The notes under the pieces: model-generated | The model's database searches: none | Seen by the model: the letters and a program-made list of their open reading frames with translations, nothing else | What the model was told of the DNA's origin: nothing | Source: Acetobacter cerevisiae | GTDB taxonomy: Bacteria > Pseudomonadota > Alphaproteobacteria > Acetobacterales > Acetobacteraceae | DNA length: 64,000 nt | Direction: 5' to 3' | Assembly (NCBI RefSeq): GCF_001580535.1 | Contig: NZ_LHZA01000149.1 | Span: 1-64,000 of the forward strand | Part shown: piece by piece, positions 27,365-38,500 of the stretch | Layout: each line of letters begins with the position of its first letter | Position numbering within the stretch: position 1 is the stretch's first letter | Made by a program: the position numbers and the translations under genes

Positions 27365-29911
27365 TCAGCCGATGAGTTTTTCCATTTCCCGGATGAGGGT
27401 CGCGGGTGAGTAGGGCTTACGCACGACCGGTACGTCATGAAATTCTGTGGGGATCATGGAGCGGTCAGCATAGCCCGTAGCAAACAGGAAGGGGATGCCT
27501 CGCTCCCGCAGCGTGCGGGCCACATCGGTCGAGGTTTCATCGCCCAGATTAAAGTCCAGCAGAGCAAGATCAGGGTGGTGGGTCCGTATGGCCTGCAGGG
27601 CTTCATAAACAGAAGACACTGTACGCACATCAGAAAGCCCGTGGTCCGCCAGAGCCTGCTCAACATCCATCGCAATCAGCAGCTGATCTTCCACAATCAG
27701 GATACTCTTGTCCTGCAGCCGCATGCGGTCTGCCTGCATGACTTCTGCTTTCAGGGGTTCCTGCATGATGCTGTTCTCCTGTGTGATCACCTCAGCATGG
27801 TGGCTGGGAAGAGTAAAACGGATGAAAAGCCCTTCCGTTCGAAATTCTTTTATTGTTTTGCCATGCAACTCATGCGGAACAGCCCGATCCAGCAAAATGG
27901 AACCAAAGCCTTTGCTCTCAGGCTCGTTGATGGGTGGGCCACCGACTTCCTGCCAGGTGATCACCCAGTCCTGCGTTGTCTGATCTTGCCACCATGAGAC
28001 ATGCAAACGGCCTTCACGGTTGGAAAACGCCCCATATTTGGCGGCATTGGTTGCGAGTTCATGCACAATCAATGCCATGACGGACAAGGCGCGCCCTGTC
28101 AGCCAGATCTGCGGGCCAGAAAGCGTAATGGTATCGGGCAGGAGCCGATACGGGGCCAGTTCGGCTTCCAGAAGCTGGTAAAGCAGGCCGCCGCCATCGG
28201 TGCGGACCACCTGATCATGCGCTGTCGCCAGAGCCTTCACGCGACCTTGCAGAATAACGAAATGTTCCTGCATCGTGCGGCCTTCTGGCACGGGCCGCGC
28301 CATGAGGGATTGCACTACAGCGAGAATATTCTTCACCCGGTGACTGAGTTCTTCATTCAGCATACGCTGGCGCGTGTCGGCCTGAGAGCGTTCCTTTAAT
28401 TGCTGCTGATGGTAGGCCCCCATGACCTCAATCAGGCCGGAGCGGACCAGTCCGGCGGCTTCCATATTATTATCCGTCCAGGGAAGGCATTTTTCCTGCA
28501 CCTCTTCCTTCCAGATGGAAAAGCTGGTGCGCGGGGTAAGACGGGGGCCGAGCGGGCCGCTTGTATAGGTTTTGTTCGGGTCACCGCCCCAGTTCAGGGT
28601 TTGGAGAATTTCTCGCCGGAAGAGGAAGACGTAATCCTTTGGTTGGGCTGAGATGGGGATAATCATCACGCCAGCGACATCAGGCAGGAAGGCTGCCGCA
28701 TCCGGGGTGAGGCCCGTCAGATGATCCGTATGCCAGATATGGTGCCCGGCGCGTTCATGCGCGATGGAAACCAGCTCCAGCACAACATCCGGCGCGGAGG
28801 GAGCCGCTCCGTGTGTGGTCCACTGACCATTGATCCATAACCCGATCCCATCGCAGGGGATGAGGGGGGCCAGATCCGCAATATGCTGGCGCAGGTAAGA
28901 AGGCATGTCCGACATCGGGACAGCCTCTCTCAAAAAATTTTCAATCAGGGTATGGGTCTGCTGAGTCACCTGCAGGCGGCTGGTTCTAAGCAGCACCACA
29001 ATCCGCAGCGCCACAAACTCACCAAAAATCTTGACGATTGTACGCTCGCCCAATGTCAGGATTTTGGGAGAATAGTTGTGGCAGGCAATCATGCCCCACA
29101 ACTTCCCATCCACGATCAGGGAAATGGACATGGACGCGCCCACGCCCATATTGGTCAGATATTCACAATGAATGGGTGAGACGCTGCGCAACTGGGAGAG
29201 AGACATATCCAGCGGCCCAAGCCCCGGCATTCCCTGCACAGGGATCGGGGTGTAGCTGACATCCCCGATCATGCGGATCAGGGCGCGCTGATACAGATCT
29301 CTGGCCTGAGCTGGAATGTCAGCGCTGGGGAAATGCTGGCCCAGAAAGCTCTCAAGAACCGAAGAACGCGCTTCCGCCACGATCTTGCCGGACCAGTCGG
29401 GGTCAAAGCGATAGATCATCACGCGGTCATAATGCAGCATCCCCCGCATCAGCCGCACGACGGCCCTGAAGAGGGTTTCCATGTCCGACATGTTCCGCAG
29501 GCGGTCCAGCATCATCCGCAGACCGGCGACGGACTGGCTGTTATCTTCCGGCGCGCCTTCCGGCTCACACTCAATGACAATATCTTCGCCAGAGACATGA
29601 ATGGAGAGATCGAACGCAGTCGCCCCGGCAAGATGCACGCCAAACATATAGGCCGGCCGCCCAAGGGAGAGGCTATGCGCCAGACCATTGCGCAGGGCGT
29701 GCAGTGTAGCGGCGCTCAGATAATCCGAGAGCAAGACACCCGGAGCCAGCCCGGCGAACCCCAGCATGGTGGCAGCATTGGCAGAAACACGTCGCACCCG
29801 GAATGTATCACCCTCACAGGCCAGTAAACAGCCATGCGGCTGAATACTGCCGGGGATATGGATCGGTTCTTTATCGCAGCTGGTAAGGTCTGCCTGACCG
29901 AATTCAACCAT
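27365..29911 (-). CDS. bphP: Bacteriophytochrome hybrid histidine kinase (PAS-GAF-PHY-HWE kinase-receiver)
   Basis: An 848-residue red/far-red photoreceptor kinase. The N-terminal PAS has the biliverdin-attaching Cys at position 12 (TSCDKEPIHIPGSIQPHG). The GAF domain has FPSADIPAQARDLYQ near residue 190 and SPIHCEYLTNMGV near 245. The PHY domain carries the tongue motif PRTSF near 470. The kinase is of the HWE/HisKA_2 type, with phospho-His in ELSHRVKNILAVVQSL near 520 and HELATNAAKYGA in its ATP lid region. A C-terminal receiver (ILIVEDQLLIAMDVEQAL near 740, with Asp in ALLDFNLG) makes it a hybrid. It overlaps the heme oxygenase gene by 8 bp, which supplies its chromophore. Its output partner is not encoded nearby; the PhyR pathway at 53 kb is one candidate. 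Confidence 0.93.
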   Translation of the reverse strand: MVEFGQADLTSCDKEPIHIPGSIQPHGCLLACEGDTFRVRRVSANAATMLGFAGLAPGVLLSDYLSAATLHALRNGLAHSLSLGRPAYMFGVHLAGATAFDLSIHVSGEDIVIECEPEGAPEDNSQSVAGLRMMLDRLRNMSDMETLFRAVVRLMRGMLHYDRVMIYRFDPDWSGKIVAEARSSVLESFLGQHFPSADIPAQARDLYQRALIRMIGDVSYTPIPVQGMPGLGPLDMSLSQLRSVSPIHCEYLTNMGVGASMSISLIVDGKLWGMIACHNYSPKILTLGERTIVKIFGEFVALRIVVLLRTSRLQVTQQTHTLIENFLREAVPMSDMPSYLRQHIADLAPLIPCDGIGLWINGQWTTHGAAPSAPDVVLELVSIAHERAGHHIWHTDHLTGLTPDAAAFLPDVAGVMIIPISAQPKDYVFLFRREILQTLNWGGDPNKTYTSGPLGPRLTPRTSFSIWKEEVQEKCLPWTDNNMEAAGLVRSGLIEVMGAYHQQQLKERSQADTRQRMLNEELSHRVKNILAVVQSLMARPVPEGRTMQEHFVILQGRVKALATAHDQVVRTDGGGLLYQLLEAELAPYRLLPDTITLSGPQIWLTGRALSVMALIVHELATNAAKYGAFSNREGRLHVSWWQDQTTQDWVITWQEVGGPPINEPESKGFGSILLDRAVPHELHGKTIKEFRTEGLFIRFTLPSHHAEVITQENSIMQEPLKAEVMQADRMRLQDKSILIVEDQLLIAMDVEQALADHGLSDVRTVSSVYEALQAIRTHHPDLALLDFNLGDETSTDVARTLRERGIPFLFATGYADRSMIPTEFHDVPVVRKPYSPATLIREMEKLIG

Positions 29912-30473
29912 GAGATGTTTCCGTAAGACGATCTGTGTGCCTTACGGCATCAATGGCATAGCGAAAAAGACTGTGGGCAGCACCTGCAGCGACGTCTGCA
30001 TCCCACTCAGAAGCGCTCTCCAGAAGGCGAAGAAAATGCTGCCAGTTATCGGGAGACGCTGTCTGGATTGCCAGATGCCGTGCCCCAAAATCCTGCGTGT
30101 AACCCAGAGCGGAAACCTGTCTGGCCAGAAAGCGTGCGCCGAGGGACGAGCCTTCCAGAACATACAGCACCCCCAGCAGCGCTGGGATGGACGCCGGAGG
30201 GGGAAAAGCAGGTATAGGACTATGGGGTTCCTGCAGGTCTTGCAGGTCCGCCTGCATCATGACACTCAGGGATACCGGGGCCCATCCAGACAGGCTCTCT
30301 GGCCATCTGACCCTGCTCATGGCTTGCTCTGCACCGATCCGGAACGCGGCAAGGCTTTTCAGATAGCGGCGATACGCCGTCTCAGATGTCAGAGGGCCAA
30401 TGAGCTGATCCAGCTCTGTATGTTCGTGATGTGTTCTGTCCCGCAGAAAAAAACGACGTGAGCTTTGTGTCAT
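29904..30473 (-). CDS. bphO: Bacterial heme oxygenase (biliverdin-forming, BphO-type)
   Basis: A 189-residue cytoplasmic enzyme that opens heme to biliverdin, releasing iron and CO. The proximal His is in the DRTHHEHTELDQL segment near residue 15, and the conserved helix over the heme is LGVLYVLEGSSLGARFLARQ near 105-125. It is upstream of and overlaps the bacteriophytochrome gene by 8 bp, the common bphO-bphP pairing. Biliverdin is the chromophore bound by the phytochrome Cys12. The 222-bp region upstream (30474-30695) shows no other gene. Confidence 0.9.
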   Translation of the reverse strand: MTQSSRRFFLRDRTHHEHTELDQLIGPLTSETAYRRYLKSLAAFRIGAEQAMSRVRWPESLSGWAPVSLSVMMQADLQDLQEPHSPIPAFPPPASIPALLGVLYVLEGSSLGARFLARQVSALGYTQDFGARHLAIQTASPDNWQHFLRLLESASEWDADVAAGAAHSLFRYAIDAVRHTDRLTETSHG

Positions 30474-30695
30474 GCCGGACCTCGCACCATCTGGAAAAGA
30501 CTACGCCAGAGGGTCCCGCATGGTTTTAAAAACAGGCAACAGGATCTGCGTATCGGTTAACGTAAACGTATCATCGCATTCATGTGCCGGATAGGCAACA
30601 TTTGAAGAGAGAAGGATACGATCTGTTTATTATCACTAATCCGTGTTAATTTTCAGTTAAAGTAGACCGCCTGAAAGGACAGAGGCCCCATTACG

Positions 30696-32492
30696 CTAAG
30701 CGGAAAGCGTTAATGCTGTATGAATAAGCGCCAGATGGGAAAAGCCTTGCGGAAAATTACCAAGTTGCGTGTTGTTTTGCGGATCATACTCCTCGGCCAG
30801 CAGGCCGACATCGTTTCGCAGGCTTAGCAGTTTTTCAAATAAGGCCACAGCCTCCTCTCGCCGGCCTGTCAGCGCATAGGCATCGGCCAGCCAGAAGGTG
30901 CAGGCCAGAAAGGCTCCTTCCGTGGAATTCAGGCCATCAACATTGTTGTAAGTTTTGTATCTTTGCAAAAAACCATTCCTGAGAAGATTTTTTTCAATCA
31001 TCGCAATGGTTTTCTGAATACGGGGGTCATCATACGGCAGAAAACCCACGCGGGGGAGGAGTAGTAAAGCGGCATCCAGAGTATCGCCCCCGTAAAACTG
31101 CACAAAGCTGCCAAGATTTTTGTTAAAACCATTTTTACAAATATCGGCGTGCAGCGCATCGCGGGTCCGGGTCCAGCTTTCCTTGGGGCCGGGGAGGCCG
31201 TAGCGTTCCATGTCCTGTAAAGAGACCTGAAACGTGAACCAGGCCATTACTTTGGAATGCACGAACTGCCTCGGGCCTCCTCGCACTTCCCAGATGCCCT
31301 GATCAGGCTGCCTCCAGATATGCTGTAGCCAGTTGACGACCTTTGTTTGCAGAGCCCAGGCAGAGTGGCGGTTGTGCAGCCTTGCAGCCCGTCCAAGCTG
31401 GGCGACATGCGCCATGATGCCGTAAATATCCAGCTGCACCTGATCCGCTGCTGCATTGCCAATACGAACAGGATAAGCCTTGTGGTAGCCGGGCAGGCTT
31501 TCAACAGTCCATTCCCGCAAACTCCACTCTCCGCACAGGCCATACATGATCTGAATCTGGCTGGCTTCTCCCGCAATGCTGCGATGGAGCCAGTTGCGCC
31601 AGGCCTGAGCCTCCGTGTGATACCCGCAGGAAATAAATGCGGAGAGGGTCAGGGCTGCATCCCGCAACCAGCAATAGCGATAGTCCCAGTTCCGGATACC
31701 GCCGGGATCTTCTGGCAAAGACGTTGTGGGGGCGGCAATAATCCCGCCGGTTGGCGCGTAGGTGAGGGCCTTGAGGACAATCAGAGAGCGGAGAACGGCC
31801 TCTCGCCATGGCCCTTTATAAGTGCAGTGTGCGCACCAGTTCCGCCACCATTGCTCGGTGTAGGCCAACGCTGCCTCCGTATCCAATGCGGAAGGAAGAG
31901 GCTCGTGCGAGAGGGCATGTTGCAGGACAAAGGTTTCTGTCTGACCTTCTTTCAGCTTGAAAAAGGCTTCTGTCGTCAGATGTCGTCCCTGGAGCGGCAC
32001 TGTGGATCGTAAAATTACCTGATCCGGCCCTGCGATGGCGCAAAGGCCGCTTCCATCAGGCAGTTTGGTAACCCAGGGGATGGTTTGCCCGTAATCAAAC
32101 CGCAGACGCAGGCTGCAACGCATATGCACCTGCCCACGGACAGCCATAACGCGGCGGATGAGCGTGCGGTGCTCCTGCTCAACCGGCATGCACTCCGTCA
32201 ACATCACTTCACCATTTTGGGTGGTAAATGTGGTTTCCAAAATCAGGGTGTCATCACGATAACGGCGCTGCACGCTGAGAACGGGTTCTGCCGGGTGTAA
32301 AGCCCAGTGCCCGTGTTCTGCCGTTCCCAGCAACGCCGCCAGACAGGCTGGGCTGTCAAAACGCGGCAGACAGAGCCAGTCGATAGTGCCATCCCGCCCG
32401 GTCAGTGCCGCAGTATGGCAGTCCCCCAGCAAGGCATAGTCTTCAATAGGGAGGGGAAGAATGCGGAGCGGAAACGGATCGTGAGAGGACAT
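30696..32492 (-). CDS. Glycoside hydrolase family 15 (glucoamylase/trehalase-type)
   Basis: A 598-residue cytoplasmic glycosidase; no signal peptide is seen. The N-terminal beta-domain opens with IEDYALLGDCHTAALTGRDG-like sequence and GTIDWLCLPRFDSPACLAAL. The (alpha/alpha)6 barrel has the hallmark GIRNWDYRYCWLRDAALTLS near residue 262 with its active-site aromatic and acid residues. The second catalytic region is LAEEYDP followed by LGNFPQGFSHLALIH near 570. The family includes glucoamylases and bacterial trehalases. A perfect GGAAC-N17-CGTT promoter 39 bases upstream links it to the general stress response. That favours a stress sugar such as trehalose as substrate, by inference. Confidence 0.9.
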   Translation of the reverse strand: MSSHDPFPLRILPLPIEDYALLGDCHTAALTGRDGTIDWLCLPRFDSPACLAALLGTAEHGHWALHPAEPVLSVQRRYRDDTLILETTFTTQNGEVMLTECMPVEQEHRTLIRRVMAVRGQVHMRCSLRLRFDYGQTIPWVTKLPDGSGLCAIAGPDQVILRSTVPLQGRHLTTEAFFKLKEGQTETFVLQHALSHEPLPSALDTEAALAYTEQWWRNWCAHCTYKGPWREAVLRSLIVLKALTYAPTGGIIAAPTTSLPEDPGGIRNWDYRYCWLRDAALTLSAFISCGYHTEAQAWRNWLHRSIAGEASQIQIMYGLCGEWSLREWTVESLPGYHKAYPVRIGNAAADQVQLDIYGIMAHVAQLGRAARLHNRHSAWALQTKVVNWLQHIWRQPDQGIWEVRGGPRQFVHSKVMAWFTFQVSLQDMERYGLPGPKESWTRTRDALHADICKNGFNKNLGSFVQFYGGDTLDAALLLLPRVGFLPYDDPRIQKTIAMIEKNLLRNGFLQRYKTYNNVDGLNSTEGAFLACTFWLADAYALTGRREEAVALFEKLLSLRNDVGLLAEEYDPQNNTQLGNFPQGFSHLALIHTALTLSA

Positions 32493-32530
32493 ACCGGCAT
32501 CCTGTGCAGAAGAAGGAACTCTTCAGTCTG

Positions 32531-32556
32531 AACGGTATGCAGGGGGCAAGCGTTCC
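32531..32556 (-). promoter_or_regulatory. Sigma-EcfG (general stress) promoter of the GH15 gene
   Basis: On the minus strand, GGAAC (32552-32556), a 17-base spacer and CGTT (32531-32534) match the alphaproteobacterial EcfG consensus exactly. The CGTT lies 39 bases ahead of the GH15 start codon, leaving room for a leader of about 30 bases and a ribosome site. The EcfG-like sigma factors are encoded at 53.6-54.9 kb of this window. Confidence 0.75.
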
Positions 32557-32593
32557 GCAGCCGGGTTGAACGAAGCTGATGGAGGTGGCTTTG

Positions 32594-35500
32594 TCAGGCG
32601 ATACCGTCTTCCGCACCACGGCTGCGCGCTAAAGCTGCTTCAAACCGGGCGCGCGTGGCGGCTCCCATACGCCCCATGCCACAGGCTTTACGCATAGTGG
32701 CAATAAGCTCCTCATCGGGCAGCCCGGTAACCAACAGTGTTTTTGCCAGACTGACGAGCATGGCAAGCGGCACGGTTGCCGGGTCCAGCGTTTCCTGCGG
32801 GGCGGGGGCTTTGAAAGGTAGCGGTGCATCCGGCGAGAGGTTTTCCGGCCAGATGAAGGTGCCCACATCTTCCCGCGTGCGCGGGAGAGAGGCGGGGATC
32901 AGTCCCTGAACACGCTCGCGGATTTCTCGCCCAGCCCGCGCAAAGCCATGCTGACGAGAGACGGACTGGACGAGCAGATCCTCCCGCACCGGACCATGCC
33001 TGTTTGCCTCCTGCTGGATGAGGCGGATCAGTGTTGGTGTGTAGGTTTCCTTGAAGAACAGAGCCTGATCGGGGACTGCATCTGGCAGAGGTTCAGAGAC
33101 CTCAGGTTCTATGATGGGTAACACTGGGGCGGTCTGCGACGACACATGCTCCGGTGCCCGTGCGTAAAGACCCGGCTCGTCTGATGGAGTTCCACCGCCT
33201 GCAGAACTGTCGGGGTGAGTTGAGGCTCTCTCCGTGTTCCCGGCATCATCCTGTGACAAGGCAGCCTCTTGTGCCTCAGCAGGATCAGTTGCCGCAGGGA
33301 GAAGGGCAGCACGGGCGCGCTCCTCTTCCTCCTGCGCGGTACGCTTTTCCCGTGTTTGGGTCAGCAAGGCCTGCAGGGCTTTGTCCAGCCTGTCACATTC
33401 ACGCTGTGCGTTGGTCCACCAGTCGGTTGACCAGATTCTGAGGATGGTCCAGCCCAGATTTTCCAGAACAGCCTGCCGCAGCCGGTCACGGTCGCGCGCC
33501 GTGGCGCTGCGATGATAGGTTGCGCCATCACATTCCACGCCGGCAAGGAAAGTGGTCGGCCGATCCGGGTCCACAACACCCAGATCAACCCGGAAGCCGG
33601 AAACGCCAATCTGCGGCACGACCTGCCAGCCTTTCAGGCGGAGCAGGGCCGCGACTTCCTTTTCAAAATCACTATCAAAGTCGCCCACAGAGCCTTCATG
33701 CAATCCGGCCAGAGCAGTGGCACCATGTTCGGCAAAAGTGAGGAATTTGCGCAGATCATGCACCCCGACGGCCTGCGTGCGGGCAATATCAATCTGATCC
33801 CCATGTAGGGAGCCGAACACGATCAGACGCTCACGGGCACGGGTGATGGCGACGTTCAGGCGGCGCTCACCCCCATCGCGGTTCAGCGGACCAAAATTCA
33901 GAGTAATCTTGCCAGCCTGATCCGGCCCGTAGGTCAGGGAAAACAGCATGATATCACGCTCCTCACCCTGTACATTTTCCAGATTGCGGATCAGCACGGG
34001 TTCCGCGGCTTCATCACTGAAGAACCGTTCAAGAGCCGGGTCTTCACTCCGGGCCTTGTCCATCAGATCCGTAATCAGAGTTTGCTGATCACTATTGAAG
34101 GTGACAATGCCCAAAGAACGCTCGGAGCCATCCTGCAACAGGCGCAGGGCTTCCGCCACAACAGCGCGGGCTTCTACCGGGTTAGTGCGGCCAGCGCCGC
34201 GCATATAGACGCCGCCCGGTACAAAGCGAAAGGATACCGCCTGATCTTTGGTGACGGGCGACGGGAAAGTAATGAGCTGGCCGCCATAATAGGCCTGATT
34301 AGAGAACGCAATCAGGCTCTCATGCCGGCTGCGATAATGCCACGAGAGATTAACGGGCGGCACACCTGCGCCAAGACATTCATCCAGAATGGATTCCAGA
34401 TCACAGGTCTGGGTTTCCATCACCTCATCCGTATCGGAGGCTGTCCGGTTGAAGAAATCTGTGGGTGGCAGCTGTTTGGGGTCACCCACCACAATAACCT
34501 GCTTGCCGCGGCCAATCGCCCCGATGGCATCCCATGTGGGGATCTGCGAGGCCTCATCGAAAATCACCAGATCAAACGCGGTGGCATCGGCAGGCAGATA
34601 TTGCGCGACGGAGAGCGGGCTCATCATCAGGCAGGGTGTCAGACGGCGCAGGGCCGTGGGCATTTTTTCTGCCAGCTGCCTGATGGGGAGGTGCTGCATT
34701 TTCTTGGCCAGTTCCCGTGTCAGAACCTTATATTCCGGGTCTGTCTGGCGGCTTCTGGCATCCGGGATCTGCCCGGCCAGTTGTGAGCGGATTAGTTTGA
34801 CAGACATTTCCATCAAGTTGCGGTCCAGTGTGCGGAACCGTTCAATCTGCTTTTCGTGCGTTGCCGCCACAAAGCCACGTAGCAGGGGCGACTGATCAAT
34901 CGCAAAGCGGACCCACCAGCGAGCGTAATTGGCTTCAAACACCCGTGTGACATCATGTGATGCCACCAGCCCATGCTCAATGGCGGCAATCAGCGGGGTC
35001 AGGCCAAGCCGGACCGCATCCTGACAGGCATGTTTCCAGGAACACCAGTCGCGCAGATCCCGCGCTGACTGTTTCCAGGCCTGCAGGGTTTCTGTCATGG
35101 CGTCCGGCCAAGTTTTCTGGCTGCTTTCGACCAGCGCCAGTCCGTCTGACCCACTCAGGGTGCCGAGGGCTTCAAGGCTCGTCAGGCACTCGGTCAGAGC
35201 GTCCTGAAATGCCTTCAGGGTATGATTGACCGGCCCACCAGTGCGCAACAGATCCATTCCATCGCGCAGAAGAGCGTTCAGATGCGTCCGGGCGCTGAGC
35301 AAGGCAGCCGTATCGCCCGCGCAGGCGGCCAGTGCCGAGCGTGTTTCCGCGCCCCATGCATGCATGGCCTCAATGGTGCTGAAGTCTGTATCCAGACCTT
35401 GCCAGACCGGGCCAACAACAGCGTGATGCGGCGCGTCCTTTAGCCGCTTTTCCAGAGCCTGTATTTCCGCCAGACGGACCAGATCATCCTCACACTCGTC

Positions 35501-38500
35501 TGGCAGGGTGCTTGTATGGTTTTCCAGCTTTTTGCGCAGGGTCTTCTGAATTTTAGACCGGGCAAAAATCCACTTCTCCTTGGACTCCTGCCATTCCTGC
35601 ACCATGCTTTCCAGCGGCAGGGTGAGCACTTCCGGCTTCCAGTCTGTACGGAGTTCGCCTTTGAGCTGGGCGTGCCGTGCAATGGGCGTTTTTTCGGCCA
35701 GAAGAGTATTCAGAGTTTGTTGAGAGGTATCCGGAAAAGCCCATGCACAGGCTTCCGGTTTCAGGAGCCGGGTGCACAGAATGCTCATCTGTCGGAGGCG
35801 GCGCAGAGACAAGTCTGACGCCTCCAGTCCCAGAGCGTGCGCGGCCTCCTCTGCGGTGGTGCGCAGGCGGCTCAGGCTGGCAAGTGCTGCGGTGACGGCA
35901 TCCAGCAAACGGCCTTCCCAGATAGGCGACCATTCAACATGCTCAAGCCCGGCCAGTTTGGGCGACTGCACAACATCGCCAATGCGCTCATAGAGGCTGG
36001 CGATATTTTCCGCCGTATCGGCCAGCGTCTGATAATCCTGCGCGGTATGGGCATTACAATCAGGCCATGACAGGGGAATGACGAGCGTTTGCGCATCATC
36101 CGCGCGGAGCGTCACGCCAATGGCGCGATAGGCCGTCCAGCCGTTGCGCCATTTCTGATGCAGCACAACAACGTAGTTGTTCAGTTCGGCACGGATCTGG
36201 TCAAGTTGCTGGCGATTGTGAGCCCACTCATCCGGGCTGAAATTTTCCAGCACGGTCTGAGCCGCTTCCAACTGGCCAAGCACAGCGAGTTTGCTGGCTT
36301 TGGGCGAGAACAGGTCCAGACAGAATTCCGCCAGCCCGATCTGCTTCAGGCGGTTGCGCACCACTTCCAGCGCCGTCCGTTTTTCCGCGACAAACAGAAT
36401 GGTGCGGTTTTGCGCCAGTGTGTTGGCAATAATATTGGCAATGGTCTGGCTTTTCCCGGTGCCCGGCGGCCCGATCAGCACAAAGCTTTCCCCGGATGCC
36501 GCACGGGCAACTGCTTTAAGCTGTGAGGAATCTGCTTCCATCGGGCAGATAAGGTCCGCCTTGATGAGTGCCTCGTCAAGAGAGCCATCAACTTCAAAAA
36601 AACGGGACAGGGGCGCTGCCTCGGTATCTTCTGCGGTAATGCCATCCAGCAGGCGTGTGGCGACTTCGCTGGTCCGTAGTTTGTCACTGCGTTCCTGCAG
36701 GTCTTTCCACATCAGGAACTTGGCGAAGGAGAGCGTGGTAAGTGTGACGTAATCCCGCACTTCCCAGCCGGGCACGGCGCGCAGGCCAACACGGAAGAGT
36801 TCCAGAATACGCTCAACATCCAGACCGGACTCATCTTCCGGAAGCGTTTGGCCTTCCAAAGCCGGGAAACGCAGATCGTAATCAGCCTGAAGCATTTCCA
36901 GCAATGTTGCGTTAATCCGGCTTTCATCCGGATGCGCACGCAGAACAAAGCCGGATTTGATGCTGGGCCGTTCCAGAATAACCGGAATCAGGATCAATGG
37001 GGCGAGGAAAGGCTTGTCCCGTCCTTCTGCCGTCCACGCCAGAGCGCCGATGGTCAGGAACAGCACGTTAGACCCGCCCTCATGCTCGGCCGCACGGGCA
37101 CGACGGTAAAGCTCTGTCAGGGCTGCCTGAAGCTGGTTTTCCTTACGAGAGACCAGCAGTTCATTCCGCTCCAGAGCCTCCTCAGCGTAAGCGCGGGCCG
37201 CATCTTCATGGTAGCGTTCATGATGCAGGCTGGCCTGACGCGGGTCGTCCTCGTCCATCATGTCCGGCCGGGGGCAGAACCGCAGAGGCTTTGTCAGCCG
37301 GCCCGCCCGCATGGCGGCCAGATGATTTTCAAGCTCGGACGCGTTCGGGCAATCAATAACAATCAGCTGCTTGTCTGAGCGGGGCAGATTAAGCAGGCGA
37401 TTGCGGCCCGACATATCCAGCAGGCGGTTACACCAGCGCTGTAGCCGGTCCGCTGGCGTGGCGGGCTTGTCTTCTTCCGCGTCCAGTGGGTCTTCCCGCA
37501 GAGCGGGGGCCGCTTCAAACACGGGCAGGGCGGCTTCCGGCTCTTCTGCGTCGGGCTGGTCTTCCGTCGGCGCTGTGGGCAGAGTGCAGGACAGCGGATG
37601 GATGCGGCGCAATCTGGCGCGGTGGATGTCAATAATCTCGCGGAAGGTATTGTCCTCGTCCTCGCCCGCGTGGCGCAGGTTGGCTTCTCCTTTTTCACAT
37701 GCGACAGAGAAGCTTGGCTTGCGACCTGCCGTGACCAGCGTTGTTTCAAACACCGCCAGATCCTGCAATTTCAGGCGGTTCCGCACGGCAGGCAGATCCT
37801 GCATGACGGAAACCCCGGCATCCAGTTTTGCCAGCCAGAAGCCGGTAAAAGCGTGGCCTTGCGTCAGCACAATAACCGGGCGAATACCGACAGCTTCCAG
37901 ACAGGCCGCGAACAGCACTGTGGTATCCAGACAAGTCGCCAGACGTTCTTCCCCAATCTGGCTGGGCAGCCGAACGCGCTGCCCGTGGTCGATAAAGGAC
38001 GCGGGCGGGTTGATATAGGCCAGATCAAGCTGGCAGACGGCGCACCAGATCGCCTGTGCCTGCTGCCAGACCCGTTCCTTGGTGCCCTGATATCCTTCCA
38101 GAGAGGGGGAGAGGCCTTCCTTTTTCAGGATATCTGTCGCGCTGCGCAGGATACGGGCAATAGCCGGGTCATTCGGCAGTACGAATGCGGCCAGAATATC
38201 TGGAATACCGGACAGACCACCCCATTCATTGCGGGCCAGAACACGCACATCGGCTGTGTGGCGGGTCAGCTCCTCTCCGGTTTCCTTATTCGTCGCCACA
38301 AAGGTGACAGAGGCGCGAGAGGCTTCGGTCTGGCTGCTGAGAAACGCCCCGTCCAGCTTTAGATCAAGGTCTTTCAGGGTACGAAACTGCCCCGGCTCGA
38401 CCTGTTGAAGATGCCAGACACGAGGGCGAATAACCGGCGGTTCACTGCTGACTGTCACGTCAATCTGGGAAAAGCTACGGTCCGTTTCGTTCCGCAAAGC

